Shown here: positions 43,077 to 53,169 of the stretch, one piece after another | How positions within the stretch are numbered: position 1 is the first letter of the stretch | Layout: every line of letters starts with the position of its first letter | Assembly: GCA_036898135.1 (NCBI GenBank) | Contig: CM072526.1 | Location: 9,499,226-9,563,225, forward strand | Length of the DNA: 64,000 nucleotides | Source: Oncomelania hupensis | Taxonomy: Eukaryota > Mollusca > Gastropoda > Littorinimorpha > Pomatiopsidae | Direction: 5' to 3' | The notes under the pieces: model-generated | What the model was told of the DNA's origin: nothing | Database searches by the model: none | What the model saw: the letters and a program-made list of their open reading frames with translations, nothing else | Program-made: the position numbers and the translations under genes

Positions 43077-43502
43077 TTATTTAGATTTATATTTTTGTTT
43101 AACGAGGTAATAAACTACTGTTATTCCAAACACAACTAAAATTAATTCTCCGGTCTCTGACATTGTAAATGCAATGTTAGGTGTGTAGTAATCGGATAAC
43201 ACTGGTTGCTTTAATGAAGGTAGTGTTGTGCCGGTGAATAAATAATATTGGTGCAAAGCTTCATCAACGTCTTCAAATGTTTTATCTGCATGGCCTTCTT
43301 CTTTCAATCTTTTATTAACAAAATCAAGCTGCATTAGTCTGTTTTTCTCGTATTCGGCCTGATCTTGTTGTAATTTTTCCATTGCTAAGTTATGCCGTTT
43401 TGATTCTTCTTTACTGTCCAGTTTTGAAAACAAATAATTTGATCCTGAAAAGGCTAAGGCATTTACAGCAGCAGAACCAAGCACCATTGCAGCACCAGCC
43501 AT
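43077..43502 (-). CDS. Polinton small membrane protein (141 aa)
   Basis: Intact. Glycine/alanine-rich hydrophobic N-terminus (MAGAAMVLGSAAVNALAFSG) with the look of a membrane insertion or myristoylation-independent anchor, a charged helix (EESKRHNLAMEKLQQDQAEY) and a C-terminal transmembrane helix (LILVVFGITVVYYLV). From memory, similar small proteins sit beside integrase in other invertebrate Polintons. Virion membrane protein is possible; function is unknown. Divergent from 43539 with a 36-base gap. Confidence 0.75.
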   Translation of the reverse strand: MAGAAMVLGSAAVNALAFSGSNYLFSKLDSKEESKRHNLAMEKLQQDQAEYEKNRLMQLDFVNKRLKEEGHADKTFEDVDEALHQYYLFTGTTLPSLKQPVLSDYYTPNIAFTMSETGELILVVFGITVVYYLVKQKYKSK

Positions 43503-43538
43503 TTTTTAATTTAGTTTTTTATTTTATTTGTATTTAAA

Positions 43539-44066
43539 ATGAATTGTGATGACTTGTTAATGCAAGAAGCTATTAATGTTACAGTTACAGGTGTTGACAA
43601 TGAGAAAAGAGACAGGCTGGTTGCATTAGTAGCTTCCGGAAAGTCAAAGTATTATCTCGGTGTTGACTTAACACCTGAACAAGTACAAAGACTGAGGCCT
43701 GAAGAGATCATTATATTACATAATAAATATGATAAAGTTCTCGGTGCTTTAATGGTTAAAAGTCTGGGGCGTTCGATTGTGAAGTTATATACCAAAGCTG
43801 TGTCGACCTTTGTTACTTTAGATTGTGAGAATGATTTATTTGATGATTTGATTAAAGATCCAGTTATTGTTAATGGGATTGGTGAGGTATCAAGAAATTT
43901 GTATTATAAGTTTGGAAGCTTGTTGACCCCATTTTCAGCCGGGCTAATTACTTTTCAACACATAAATTTCTCTGCTATTAAAAATGGACTCTTCCAATCC
44001 AGAGATGGAGAAGGAGATGGAGGTGAAGAATTCAGAGAATCAACAGAACCCAGTGACAGTCACTAA
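43539..44066 (+). CDS. Polinton uncharacterised protein (175 aa)
   Basis: Intact; no domain recognised. Mostly soluble and mixed charge, with LTPEQVQRLRPEEIIILHNK (about 49-68) and a hydrophobic patch GSLLTPFSAGLITFQ near 125-139. The last 28 codons overlap the start of the next gene in another frame (43984-44066). Start after TATTTAAAATG. Confidence 0.7.
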   Translation: MNCDDLLMQEAINVTVTGVDNEKRDRLVALVASGKSKYYLGVDLTPEQVQRLRPEEIIILHNKYDKVLGALMVKSLGRSIVKLYTKAVSTFVTLDCENDLFDDLIKDPVIVNGIGEVSRNLYYKFGSLLTPFSAGLITFQHINFSAIKNGLFQSRDGEGDGGEEFRESTEPSDSH

Positions 44067-44442
44067 ACAAAAGAGTTTGGGAAGAATTGCAGCTGGAAAG
44101 AAGTTAGCAGAATTTAACAGGTTACATAGATGGAACAGACAAACAAAAGCAAACATATTAGGAAAAAAGGAATCGCCAAAAGAAGAAACAATAATGCAAC
44201 AAACATTAACAACAAATAAAGAAGAACCAATACAACCAATACAACCAATACAATCTTCAAATAACATATATTATTTATGTATAGCCGGTGTAGTGGGTGC
44301 AAGTGGGTACATAATATATAAATACCGCCAAGGAATAAATAAACAGAAACCCCCAAAACCACTTGTAGAAAAAGAAATTGAATTATCTCCATCGTTGAAG
44401 CCATCATTGAAGCCATCATTAGATGTGTTTTCAATGCAGTAA
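43984..44442 (+). CDS. Polinton basic single-pass membrane protein (152 aa)
   Basis: Starts inside the previous gene after ATTAAAAATG. Acidic N-terminus, basic block LGRIAAGKKLAEFNRLHRWN (32-51), QPIQPIQ repeats, transmembrane helix 95-114 (IYYLCIAGVVGASGYIIYKY), then proline/lysine tail with SLKP repeats. No function recognised; membrane-anchored virion or accessory protein is an inference. The overlap with 43539-44066 is a virus-like economy. Confidence 0.7.
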   Translation: MDSSNPEMEKEMEVKNSENQQNPVTVTKQKSLGRIAAGKKLAEFNRLHRWNRQTKANILGKKESPKEETIMQQTLTTNKEEPIQPIQPIQSSNNIYYLCIAGVVGASGYIIYKYRQGINKQKPPKPLVEKEIELSPSLKPSLKPSLDVFSMQ

Positions 44443-44476
44443 TAATTTATTATTATTTTTTTATTATATATAAAAA

Positions 44477-44713
44477 ATGAGTGTACCATATGAACAAACA
44501 ATTGTTAATCTTGGATACCATAGTGTTGTCTTAGTGGGCTTAAATACAGCTTATGCTATGATTGCAAAATCTCTTTTAAAAATGAAACCTATTGAATTGG
44601 GGAAAATGGATCTTTCAGATGCTGGTAAACTGGTTGGTATCTTTTCATTATCGTTATTTACTCGGGACTATCTTGTTAAACAAAAGATCATTCCAGCAGA
44701 TATTAATGTGTAA
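44477..44713 (+). CDS. Polinton small hydrophobic protein (78 aa)
   Basis: Intact small frame starting after TATATATAAAAAATG. Two hydrophobic segments, about 15-35 (SVVLVGLNTAYAMIAKSLL) and 50-65 (LVGIFSLSLFTRDYLV). It is the last gene before the right terminal repeat. No family recognised; could be a small membrane protein. Confidence 0.6.
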   Translation: MSVPYEQTIVNLGYHSVVLVGLNTAYAMIAKSLLKMKPIELGKMDLSDAGKLVGIFSLSLFTRDYLVKQKIIPADINV

Positions 44714-44762
44714 TGTTATACAACCATAATGTAGAAGGGTTGTAATTTTTTTTTTGTTTTAA

Positions 44763-44910
44763 GCAAAGACGAATGTGTATTATATTTAGCAAATGCCGGA
44801 TTCCCAGAGTGCTTTGGCACGCCTTTTAAAAAGCTCATAAAACAGCCATAAATTGCAGTAAAAGGGTGTCAGAAAAACAATGGCGGTCTAAGCTCATATT
44901 TACTATCTCT
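44763..44910. repeat. Polinton right terminal inverted repeat
   Basis: Reverse complement of 29820-29987; it ends CTATCTCT, followed by ACACG of the target duplication. It lacks about 6-7 bases present at the inner end of the left repeat. Confidence 0.9.
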
Positions 44911-45364
44911 ACACGTGCTGTCATAGTGGTGACCTCAGCTTCAGGGAAGTTTAATTTTTATTCATCCCCGTTTTGGGAAAACAGGCATTGGGTTTTTCTA
45001 TGGGACCAATAATGGTCACAGAGGAAGACCTAACCAGCTACACGGGAAATGGTGTGAACAAATCAAGCATTGTGACCTTGAGATATTTGGCATAAACTTA
45101 ATTTGTATCAAGTGTTCACAAGTCCGGTTTTGCAGCATTCACGTTACACTGTAATCACAAATTCCCTTCCTGATTCAGACCCGGTTTTTGATAGTTATTG
45201 TTAATGCGAATGTTATTTGTTATTGAAGACGAAGAAGGAGGAGAAGGAGAGGAAGAAGAAGGTGAGGATGATGATGATGATGATGATGGTGATGATGATG
45301 TTGTTGATGATGATGATGATAATGATGATGATGATGATTATGATGACAATATTGATGAAAGATG
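44911..45364. repeat. flanking repeat X plus (GAA)(GAT) microsatellite
   Basis: ACACGTGCTGTCATAGTGGT through TTAATGCGAATGTT (44911-45215), then GAA-rich and GAT-rich repeats. The inverse copy at 48465-48950 differs by only a handful of bases outside the microsatellite, far closer than the B/B pair. Confidence 0.85.
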
Positions 45365-45592
45365 ATGGAGCAAAGCGCCTACATGCTTAACACAGCGTAG
45401 AATAATGTCTGCCGGCGCTATAAGTGCCACATAATGGCTCACTCAGAGAGAGGATGTCGTCAATGACGTATAGGGAAGTAAAACTCGGTACAACTGAAGA
45501 CTTGCTAAGCATGACACCAGCACAGGCGGTCCGTAGTGGGATGTCAGCGTAGTGGAGCCTAATAATAATATGGAAGCCTTCGTTTGCTAGCA
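45365..45592. repeat. inverse of repeat A
   Basis: GCGCCTACATGCTTAACACA ... CACATAATGGCTCACTCAGA ... GGGATGTCAGCGTAGTGG, reverse complement of 28762-28990. Confidence 0.85.
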
Positions 45593-47475
45593 TGGTCACC
45601 TATCAACATTGTTAGCATGGTCACCTATCATCATCACTAGCATGGTCACCTATCAACATTGTTAGCATGGTCACCTATAACCATGGCTAGCATGGTCTTC
45701 TATCATCATTACCAGCATTGTCACCTATCATCATTACTAGCATGGTCAACTATCATTATTGTTAGCATGTTCACCTATCATCATTGTTAGCATGGTCACC
45801 TATCAACATTGTTAGCATGGTCACCAAACAACATTGTTAGCATGGTCACTTATCATCATTGTTAGCGTGGTCACCTATCATCATTGTTAGCATGGTCACC
45901 TATCATCATTGTTAGCATGGTCACCTATCATCATTGTTAGCATGGTCAACTATCATCATTGTTAGCATGGTCAACTATCATCATTGTTAGCATGGTCACC
46001 TATCATCATTGTTAGCATGGTCAACTATCATCATTACTAGCATGGTCACCTATCAACATTGTTAGCTTGGTCACCTATCATCATTGTTAGCATGGTCACC
46101 TATCATCATTTCTAGCATGGTCACTTATCATCATTACTAACATGGTCACTTATCATCATTACTAGCATGGTCACCTATCATCATTGTTAGCATGGTCACC
46201 TATCATCATTGTTAGCATGTTCACCTATCATCATTGTTAGCATGGTCACCTATCAACATTGTTAGCATGGTCACCTATCACATTGTTAGCATGGTCACCT
46301 ATCAACATTGTTAGCATGGTCACCTATCATCATTGTTAGCATGGTCACCTATCAACATTGTTATCATGTTCACCTATCATCATTGTTAGCATGGTCACCT
46401 ATCAACATTGTTAGCATGGTCACCTATCATCATTGTTAGCATGGTCACCTATCAACATTGCTAGCATGGTCACCTATCATCATTGTTAGCATGGTCACCT
46501 ATCATCATTGTTAGCATGGTCACCTATCATCATTGTTAGCATGGTCACCTATCATCATTGTTAGCATGGTCACCTATCATCATTGTTAGCATGGTCACCT
46601 ATCATCATTGTTAGCATGTTCACCTATCATCATTGTTAGCATGGTCACCTATCAACATTGTTAGCATGGTCACCTATCACATTGTTAGCATGGTCACCTA
46701 TCATCATTGTTAGCATGGTCACCTATCATCATTGTTAGCATGGTCACCTATCAACATTGTTATCATGTTCACCTATCATCATTGTTAGCATGGTCACCTA
46801 TCAACATTGTTAGCATGGTCACCTATCATCATTGTTAGCATGGTCACCTATCAACATTGTTAGCATAGTCACCTATCATCATTGTTAGCATGGTCACCTA
46901 TCAACATTGTTATCATGTTCACCTATCATCATTGTTAGCATGGTCACCTATCATTATTGTTAGCATGGTCACCTATCAACATTGCTAGCATGGTCACCTA
47001 TCATTGGTAGCATGGTCACCTATCATCATTGTTAGCATGGTCACCTATCATCATTGTTAGCATGGTCACCTATCATCATTACTAGCATGGTCACCTATCA
47101 TCATTGTTAGCATGTTCACCTATCATCATTGTTAGCATGGTCACCACACAACATTGTTAGCATGGTCACCTATCATCATTGTTAGCGTGGTCACATATCA
47201 TCATTGTTAGCATGGTCACCTATCATCATTGTTAGCATGGTCACCTATCATCATTGTTAGCATGGTCACCTATCAACATTGTTAGCATGTTCTCCTATCA
47301 TCATTACTAGCATGGTCACCTATCATCATTACTAGCATGGTCACCTATCAACATTGCTAGCATGGTCACATATCACATTGTTAGCATGGTCACCCCTCAT
47401 CATTACTAGCATGGTCACCTATCATCATTACTAGCATGGTAACCACACAACATCGCTAGCATGTTCACCTATCAT
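45593..47475. repeat. 25-bp minisatellite, about 75 copies
   Basis: Unit TTAGCATGGTCACCTATCAT CATTG, 25 bp, with frequent CATCATT/CAACATT alternation. Near the palindrome centre. Confidence 0.95.
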
Positions 47476-48450
47476 TACACAATAATGATAGGAGACCTTG
47501 CTAACAATGTTATGTGATGATAGGTGACCGTGTTAGCAATGTTGAATGATGACAGGTGACCATGATAGAAATGTTGTGTGATGACAGGTGACCATGTTAG
47601 CAATGTTGAGTGATGACAGGTGACCATGTTAGCAATGTTGTGTGGTGACAGGTGACCGTGTTAGCAATGTTTTGTGATGACAGGTGACCATGTTTGAAAT
47701 GTTGCGTGATGACAGATGACCATGTTAGCAATGTTGCGTGATGACTGGTGTCCATGTTAGCAATGTTGTGTGATGACAGGTGACCATGTTGAAAATGTTG
47801 TGTGATGACAGGTAACCATGCTAGTAATGTTGTGTGATGACAGGTAACCATGCTAGCAACGTTGTGTGATGACATGTGATCATGTTAGCAATGTTGTGTG
47901 ATGACACTTTTCTTCGTAAGCTTATATGATTTATAAATACATCTTAACACACCATATCCTGTACAGCCAATGCACTAATATCTAATTCATCACAACATTG
48001 CTAACATGATCACCTGTCATCACACAACATTGCTAACATGGACACCAGTCATCACGCAACATTGCTAACATGGTCATCTGTCATCACGCAACATTTCAAA
48101 CATGGTCACCTGTCATCACAAAACATTGCTAACATGGTCACCTGTCATCACACAACATTGCTAACATGGTCACCTGTCATCACTCAACATTGCTAACATG
48201 GTCACCTGTCATCACACAACATTACTAGCATGGTTACCTGTCATCACACAACATTACTAGCATGATTACCTGTCATCACACAACATTTTCAACATGGTCA
48301 CCAGTCATCAAGCAACATTGCTAACATGGTCATCTGTCATCACGCAACATTTCTAGCATGGTCACCTGTCATCACAAAACATTGCTAACATGGTCACCTG
48401 TCATCACACAACATTGCTAACATGGTCACCTGTCATCACTCAACATTTGC
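47476..48450. repeat. inner inverted minisatellite pair with about 90-bp loop
   Basis: GATGACAGGTGACCATGTTA GCAATGTTGTGT units (32 bp) run one way at 47480-47905, then a unique loop (TTTTCTTCGTAAGCTTATAT ... CTAATATCTAATTC), then the same unit reversed at 47990-48450. This forms a local palindrome of about 0.45-kb arms, close to the centre of the large one. Confidence 0.9.
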
Positions 48451-48464
48451 TCCATCATCTTCAT

Positions 48465-48536
48465 CATTATTGTAATCATAATCATCATCATCATCATCAT
48501 CATCATCATTATCATCATCATCAACAACATCATCAC

Positions 48537-48577
<41 letters not shown>

Positions 48578-49613
48578 CCTTCTTCTTCTTCTTCTTCTTC
48601 TTCTTCTTCCTCTCCTTCTCCCCCTTCTTCGTCTTCAATAACAAATAACATTCGCATTAACAATAACTATCAAAAACCGGGTCTGAATCAGGAAGGGAAT
48701 TTGTGATTACAGTGTAACGTGAATGCTGAAAAACCGGACTTGTGAACACTTGATACAAATTAAGTTTATGCCAAATATCTCAAGGTCACAATGCTTGATT
48801 TGTTCACACCATTTCCCGTGTAGCTGGTTAGGTCTTCCTCTGTGACCATTATTGGTCCCATAGAAAAACCCAATGCCTGTTTTCCCAAAACGGGGATGAA
48901 TAAAAATTAAACTTCCCTGAAGCTGAGGTCACCACTATGACAGCACGTGTTACTTATAAGAAAGTTCTGGCGGCTTGATTTAGATCCTGTATCGGCCAGC
49001 GTCTTGAACAGCTGTTGAGCTGGTAAAGCAAGTTGTGGAAAGAGATTGCTGTGACTCATTTGCCTTAAGTGAACGATTAAGCTCTTACAATGTGCATTGT
49101 CTTAAAGGAAGTAGGACTTAATATAAGCGCATTATATTTGAAATATTCTTAACGATTTCTCTTGGAACACTTTGTTCTTATCCCTTCCTTGTTTTTGGTC
49201 TCGTGCGGCATGAGTTAGATCCTGTATCGACTACAATCTAAAGCATCTTTTGAACCGGGAAAAGCGGTTTATTACCACGATTAAATATATAAATCAACAA
49301 TGGTAGTGGACGGTCCGATGGTAACAATTTGATCCGGAACTCTAACAATAACTTACATGAAAATGTGTTTACAAAGAGAGTTGTACTGTAACTATTAGTG
49401 GGTGATATAACATCCTGATTTGTTCGGCCATATTTTTTATCATATAGCCACGAGCTTTAAACAAAATACAATCATACAGAACAGTCGAAGAGTATAATTA
49501 TAATTTATTTTAAAAATGCAGAAAAGCAGAATTTGAATTTGAAGAATATTTTGTGTTCCAATAATGTAATTTGATGGAGCAGAGCGCCTACATGTTCAAC
49601 ACAACGTAGGACA
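48465..49613. repeat. inverse of repeats X and B with the unoccupied Polinton target
   Basis: (ATC)(TTC) microsatellite 48465-48630, X inverse 48640-48950, B inverse 48951-49613. At 48940-48960 GCACGTGTTACTTATAAG runs through without interruption: this is the reverse complement of the two Polinton flanks joined with one ACACG. B is cut at 49613 within the A-type tandem unit and abuts LINE sequence. Confidence 0.9.
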
Positions 49614-49990
49614 ACCATCGCTTCTCCTCATGCTTGTAGCAGTTCCGCGGGTATGTTGCGCTGACTTCCCTTTCTTCAGCGATTGCACTGCTGCCTCAAC
49701 TTCTTCTCGGGGAATTGGGAGGATTTCTTATTCTTCTCTGTTCTCGGGACATGCTAGGACTGATGAGTCTCCGTTTGGTGTATGGTTGTAAATGTCAGAG
49801 CAGTACTCTGTCCATCTGTCCAAGACTTCTTGTTCTTCTGTAAGGCATATGCTAGACTTGCTTTGGATCATGGAGGCTTTGGGCTGTTTAACACTTGTCA
49901 GCCGCTTCACAGTCTGGTAGGCCTTCAAGAACAGCATGAAAGCCTACCAGACTGTGAATATGTTTCTGTGACAACTAAATCCAAAAGTAA
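49614..49990 (-). pseudogene. RTE-like LINE reverse transcriptase start (mirror of 23322-23650)
   Basis: Minus strand reads AYQTVKRLTSVKQPKASMIQ, CLTEEQEVLDRWTEYCSDIY and the following AGMDNI region up to AACTGCTACAAGCATGAGG, where it ends at the junction with repeat B. Mirror of the left arm, including the small inverted repeat at its 5' end. Confidence 0.8.
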
Positions 49991-50954
49991 TTTTCTTCCT
50001 TTTTAAAAAAATATATTTTACATAATTATTTAATATAGACAATATTTAATTAAGCCTACAAAATAATGTTACGTTATTATCCATTATTGTATTACTTTAT
50101 TTTCAATTGACTCTTCCCCCCCTTACTGCCGAGGAAGTGCCGGGTGTTTCAGTGTCAATAGTATTTCTGGAAATGTAGTGCTTTAAATTCCCACTGTCAC
50201 TATCTTTCCCCTTTGTTCTTCCTCATTCGCACTCTATCAATCTACGAAACTATCTTCTTCTTCGCTAGACCAGTAATCTACCTTTTTTTCTGGAAAACTT
50301 TCGGGAAAAACTCCTCATTTGGTTGTGAGGTCTGTTGGATCACCTTGGGAAAATTGGACGCTTTCTGCCAAAGGGTCACTGGAACTTTCTTTGATGTTAT
50401 TATTTGGCAATGTAGGCATTTTATATGTATGTGTTTTGTTGATATTTTATAATGATGTTTGTATTCTATTTTGATTTTGTAAACGGGTGTTCGATAAATT
50501 GGAGTGTAGACTCAGCGTCCCCTGCGTGGGGTGTCTTTATAGTAAAGTGATCGGATGGTGGATTGCTTTGAGTGCTACCACTAGGGTTGTTTCGGCAGAT
50601 CTTGAATGCGGATTAGGAGTGAGTCCTCTTTCAGCGAAGTTGTGGTCTTGAGTTTGTGGTTTTGATTCGGTTCTTTGCAGTCCGCTGGACTCTGTAAGCA
50701 ATGCATAACTAACTAACTGAACCTTCTGCAGCTGATTAATGACATAAGCTTACTTCAGTCCACAGTATGAGAGGACATAAAATTCAAAAGCAGCAGATTC
50801 AATACAATACAATACAATTCAATACAATCCAACTGTATTTATCTCAAACTGAGCAATTACATCATCGCTATCATCCTCATCCTTATCCTCATCTTCATTA
50901 TCATCCTTATTATCATCATATTATCATCATATTATCATCATTATCATCATCATC

Positions 50955-51013
<59 letters not shown>

Positions 51014-51123
51014 CAACAACAACAACAACAACAACATTCGCACTAGGACTTACCCAAAACGGGCGTGAATAAACATTCAATTTCTCTTAAACTTACGTCA
51101 TCATTATGACAGTCTATCATATC
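49991..51123. repeat. right-arm mirror of 21950-23300
   Basis: AT-rich sequence, SINE-like repeat (50520-50720), imperfect GAT and TTA/TTG microsatellites (50860-51037) and part of repeat X. No gene. Confidence 0.8.
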
Positions 51124-51474
51124 CTATTTTATCCCGTAACTCGAAAGTCGTTGGGGCACCACATATGATCGTTTAACCAGTGTACTCCATCTTTTTCTGT
51201 CCTCGGCAAACATCATGGCTTCGCTTAGTGTCAAACCAGTCCATTCTCGAATGTTGTCCTCCCACTTCATTTTCTGTCTCCATCTTCTTTTGTCTCCTTG
51301 CACCGTGCCTTGCACAATGGTTTTTGCAAGGCCTGAGCCTCTGATGACGTGGCCATACCTTCGGAGTTTTCGTTTCTTTACCACTGTAAGCACGTCATCG
51401 TGTTGTCTAATGGTTTGTGTGATGGTCTTTCGGACTTCGTCGTTTGTGATGTGCTGGGTATAGGAATAGGGTCA
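51124..51474 (-). mobile_element. RTE-like LINE 3' end (mirror of 21593-21950)
   Basis: Minus strand encodes KKRKLRRYGHVIRGSGLAKT through EWTGLTLSEAMMFAEDRKRW, with the TATCCTATTTTATCC tail at its end. Confidence 0.8.
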
Positions 51475-51887
51475 TGACAGTATGGGGCGCCATGTGTCCA
51501 TTTATTCTATGTGACTATTCTATACATAGAATAAATTCTATGCACATAGAAAGCATTCTATGGACACAAAAAGCATTCATTAGTTGAAATTCCATTTATA
51601 AAAAAGAAACCAATATTGTAAGTCATAGAATAAAATTCTTTGAATAGAATAACATTCTATAATATAGTGTAAAATTCTATGTCCATAATAAAATTCTATG
51701 TATAGAATAACATTTTATAATAGAGAATAAGATTCTATGTATGAAATACAATTCTATATTATAGAATGCACTTGTATGCATAGAATTATATTCTATAACA
51801 GAATGAATTCTATTACAAAGAATGAATTCTATAACATAGAATTTATTCTATGTGCATACAATTCATTCTATAACATAGAATGAATTC

Positions 51888-52448
51888 CTATCCTATCCTC
51901 CTATCCTGTCCCATAACCCGAAGGTCGTAGGGGCACCACAGATGATCGCTTAACCAGCATACTCCATCTTTCTCTGTCCTCAGCAGCCCTCATGGCTTCG
52001 CTCAGTGTCAAACCAGTCCATTCTCGAATGTTGTCCTCCCACCTCTTTTTCGGTCTCCCCCTTCTTCTACCTCCTTGCACTGTGCCTTGCAGAATGGTCT
52101 TTGCAAGGCCTGATGATCTGGTGACGTGGCCATACCATCGGAGTTTCCGTTTCTTCACCACTGTGAGCAGGTCATCGTGTTGTCCAATGGCTTGTGTGAT
52201 GGTCTGTCGGACTTCAACGTTGGTGATGTGTTGGGTATAGGAAATGCACAGAAGTCTTCTGTAGCACCTCATCTCCATGCTTTGTATTCTTCGTTGGAGA
52301 TCTGCTGTGAGGGTCCATGCTTCGCAAGCATATAGGAAGATGGAGATGACCAGAGATCGCAGCAGTCTTACTTTGGAATGTAGACTGATGGTTCTGTCTT
52401 TCCAAATGGGCTTCCACCTTGTCAGGGCAGCAGTTGTTTGTGCGATTC
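51888..52448 (-). mobile_element. 5'-truncated RTE-like LINE inserted in the foldback element
   Basis: Flanked by TGAATTC at 51881-51887 and 52449-52455. It encodes the clean ORF2 C-terminus on minus: PIWKDRTISLHSKVRLLRSL, ISIFLYACEAWTLTADLQRR, KLRWYGHVTRSSGLAKTILQ, EWTGLTLSEAMRAAEDRERW. Ends in a tail read as CCTATCCTATCC on plus. The undisturbed site is visible in the opposite repeat near 55650, confirming insertion after the foldback formed. The youngest-looking LINE copy in the window. Confidence 0.9.
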
Positions 52449-53169
52449 TGAATTCTTTAACATAAAATAAATTATATGACATAAAATGAATTCTATGTGC
52501 ATAGAATAAATTGTATAACATAGAATGAATTCTATAATAAAGAATGAATTCTATATGCATACATGTAGAATGAATTTTATAGAATAGAATGAATTCTATG
52601 ACATAGAATGAATTCTATGACATAGAATGAATTCTATAGGCATAGAATGAATAGTATAACATGGAATGAATAAGATGACATAGAATGAATTCTATGACAT
52701 AGAATGAATTCTATAACATAGAATGAATTCTATAGCATAGAATGAATTCTATGTTACAGAATGAATTCTATGTCGTAGAATTCATTCTATGCTATAGAAT
52801 TCATTCTATGCTATAGAATAAATTCTATGTCATAGAATTCATTCTTTGCTATAGAATTCATTCTATGTTATAGAATTCATTCTATGTCATAGAATTCATT
52901 CTATGTCATCTTATTCATTCTATGTTATACTATTTATTTTATGCTATAGAATTCATTCTATGTCATAGAATTCATTCTATGTCATAGACTTCATTCTATG
53001 TTATAGAATGAAATCAATACATACATTCTTTTTAAAATAGTAACAACTGGGGCACTGTCGAGGTATAGAAAACATTTTTATGGCATGGGACTGTATTGCA
53101 GAGAGATATACACATTGCCACATCCCATCACCACACCACATCACTCTACATCACACTGCACCACAAATG

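Larger units (their letters stand above)
29820..44910. mobile_element. Polinton/Maverick, complete, 15.1 kb
   Basis: Termini AGAGATAG...CTATCTCT start with AG and end with CT as in other Polintons. About 150-bp inverted repeats. ACACG directly repeated on both sides (29815-29819 and 44911-44915); the rejoined flank exists unoccupied at 48940-48960 on the opposite strand. It encodes protein-primed PolB, packaging ATPase, integrase, a major capsid candidate and about nine further genes in tight divergent and convergent pairs. This is the gene set of self-replicating virus-like Polintons (adintovirus-like). Family knowledge gives 6-bp duplications; here only 5 bp match exactly. Confidence 0.95.

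Noticed and set aside
47597..48644. His-, Met- or Asp-rich frames near the palindrome centre
   Set aside because: Translations of CAT/GAT microsatellites and of the 32-bp minisatellite.
28762..49613. repeats A, B and X as the Polinton's own long terminal repeats
   Set aside because: The opposite half contains B and X joined without the Polinton, with one ACACG, so these are flanking target sequences; the true terminal repeats are the 150-bp ones at 29820 and 44910.
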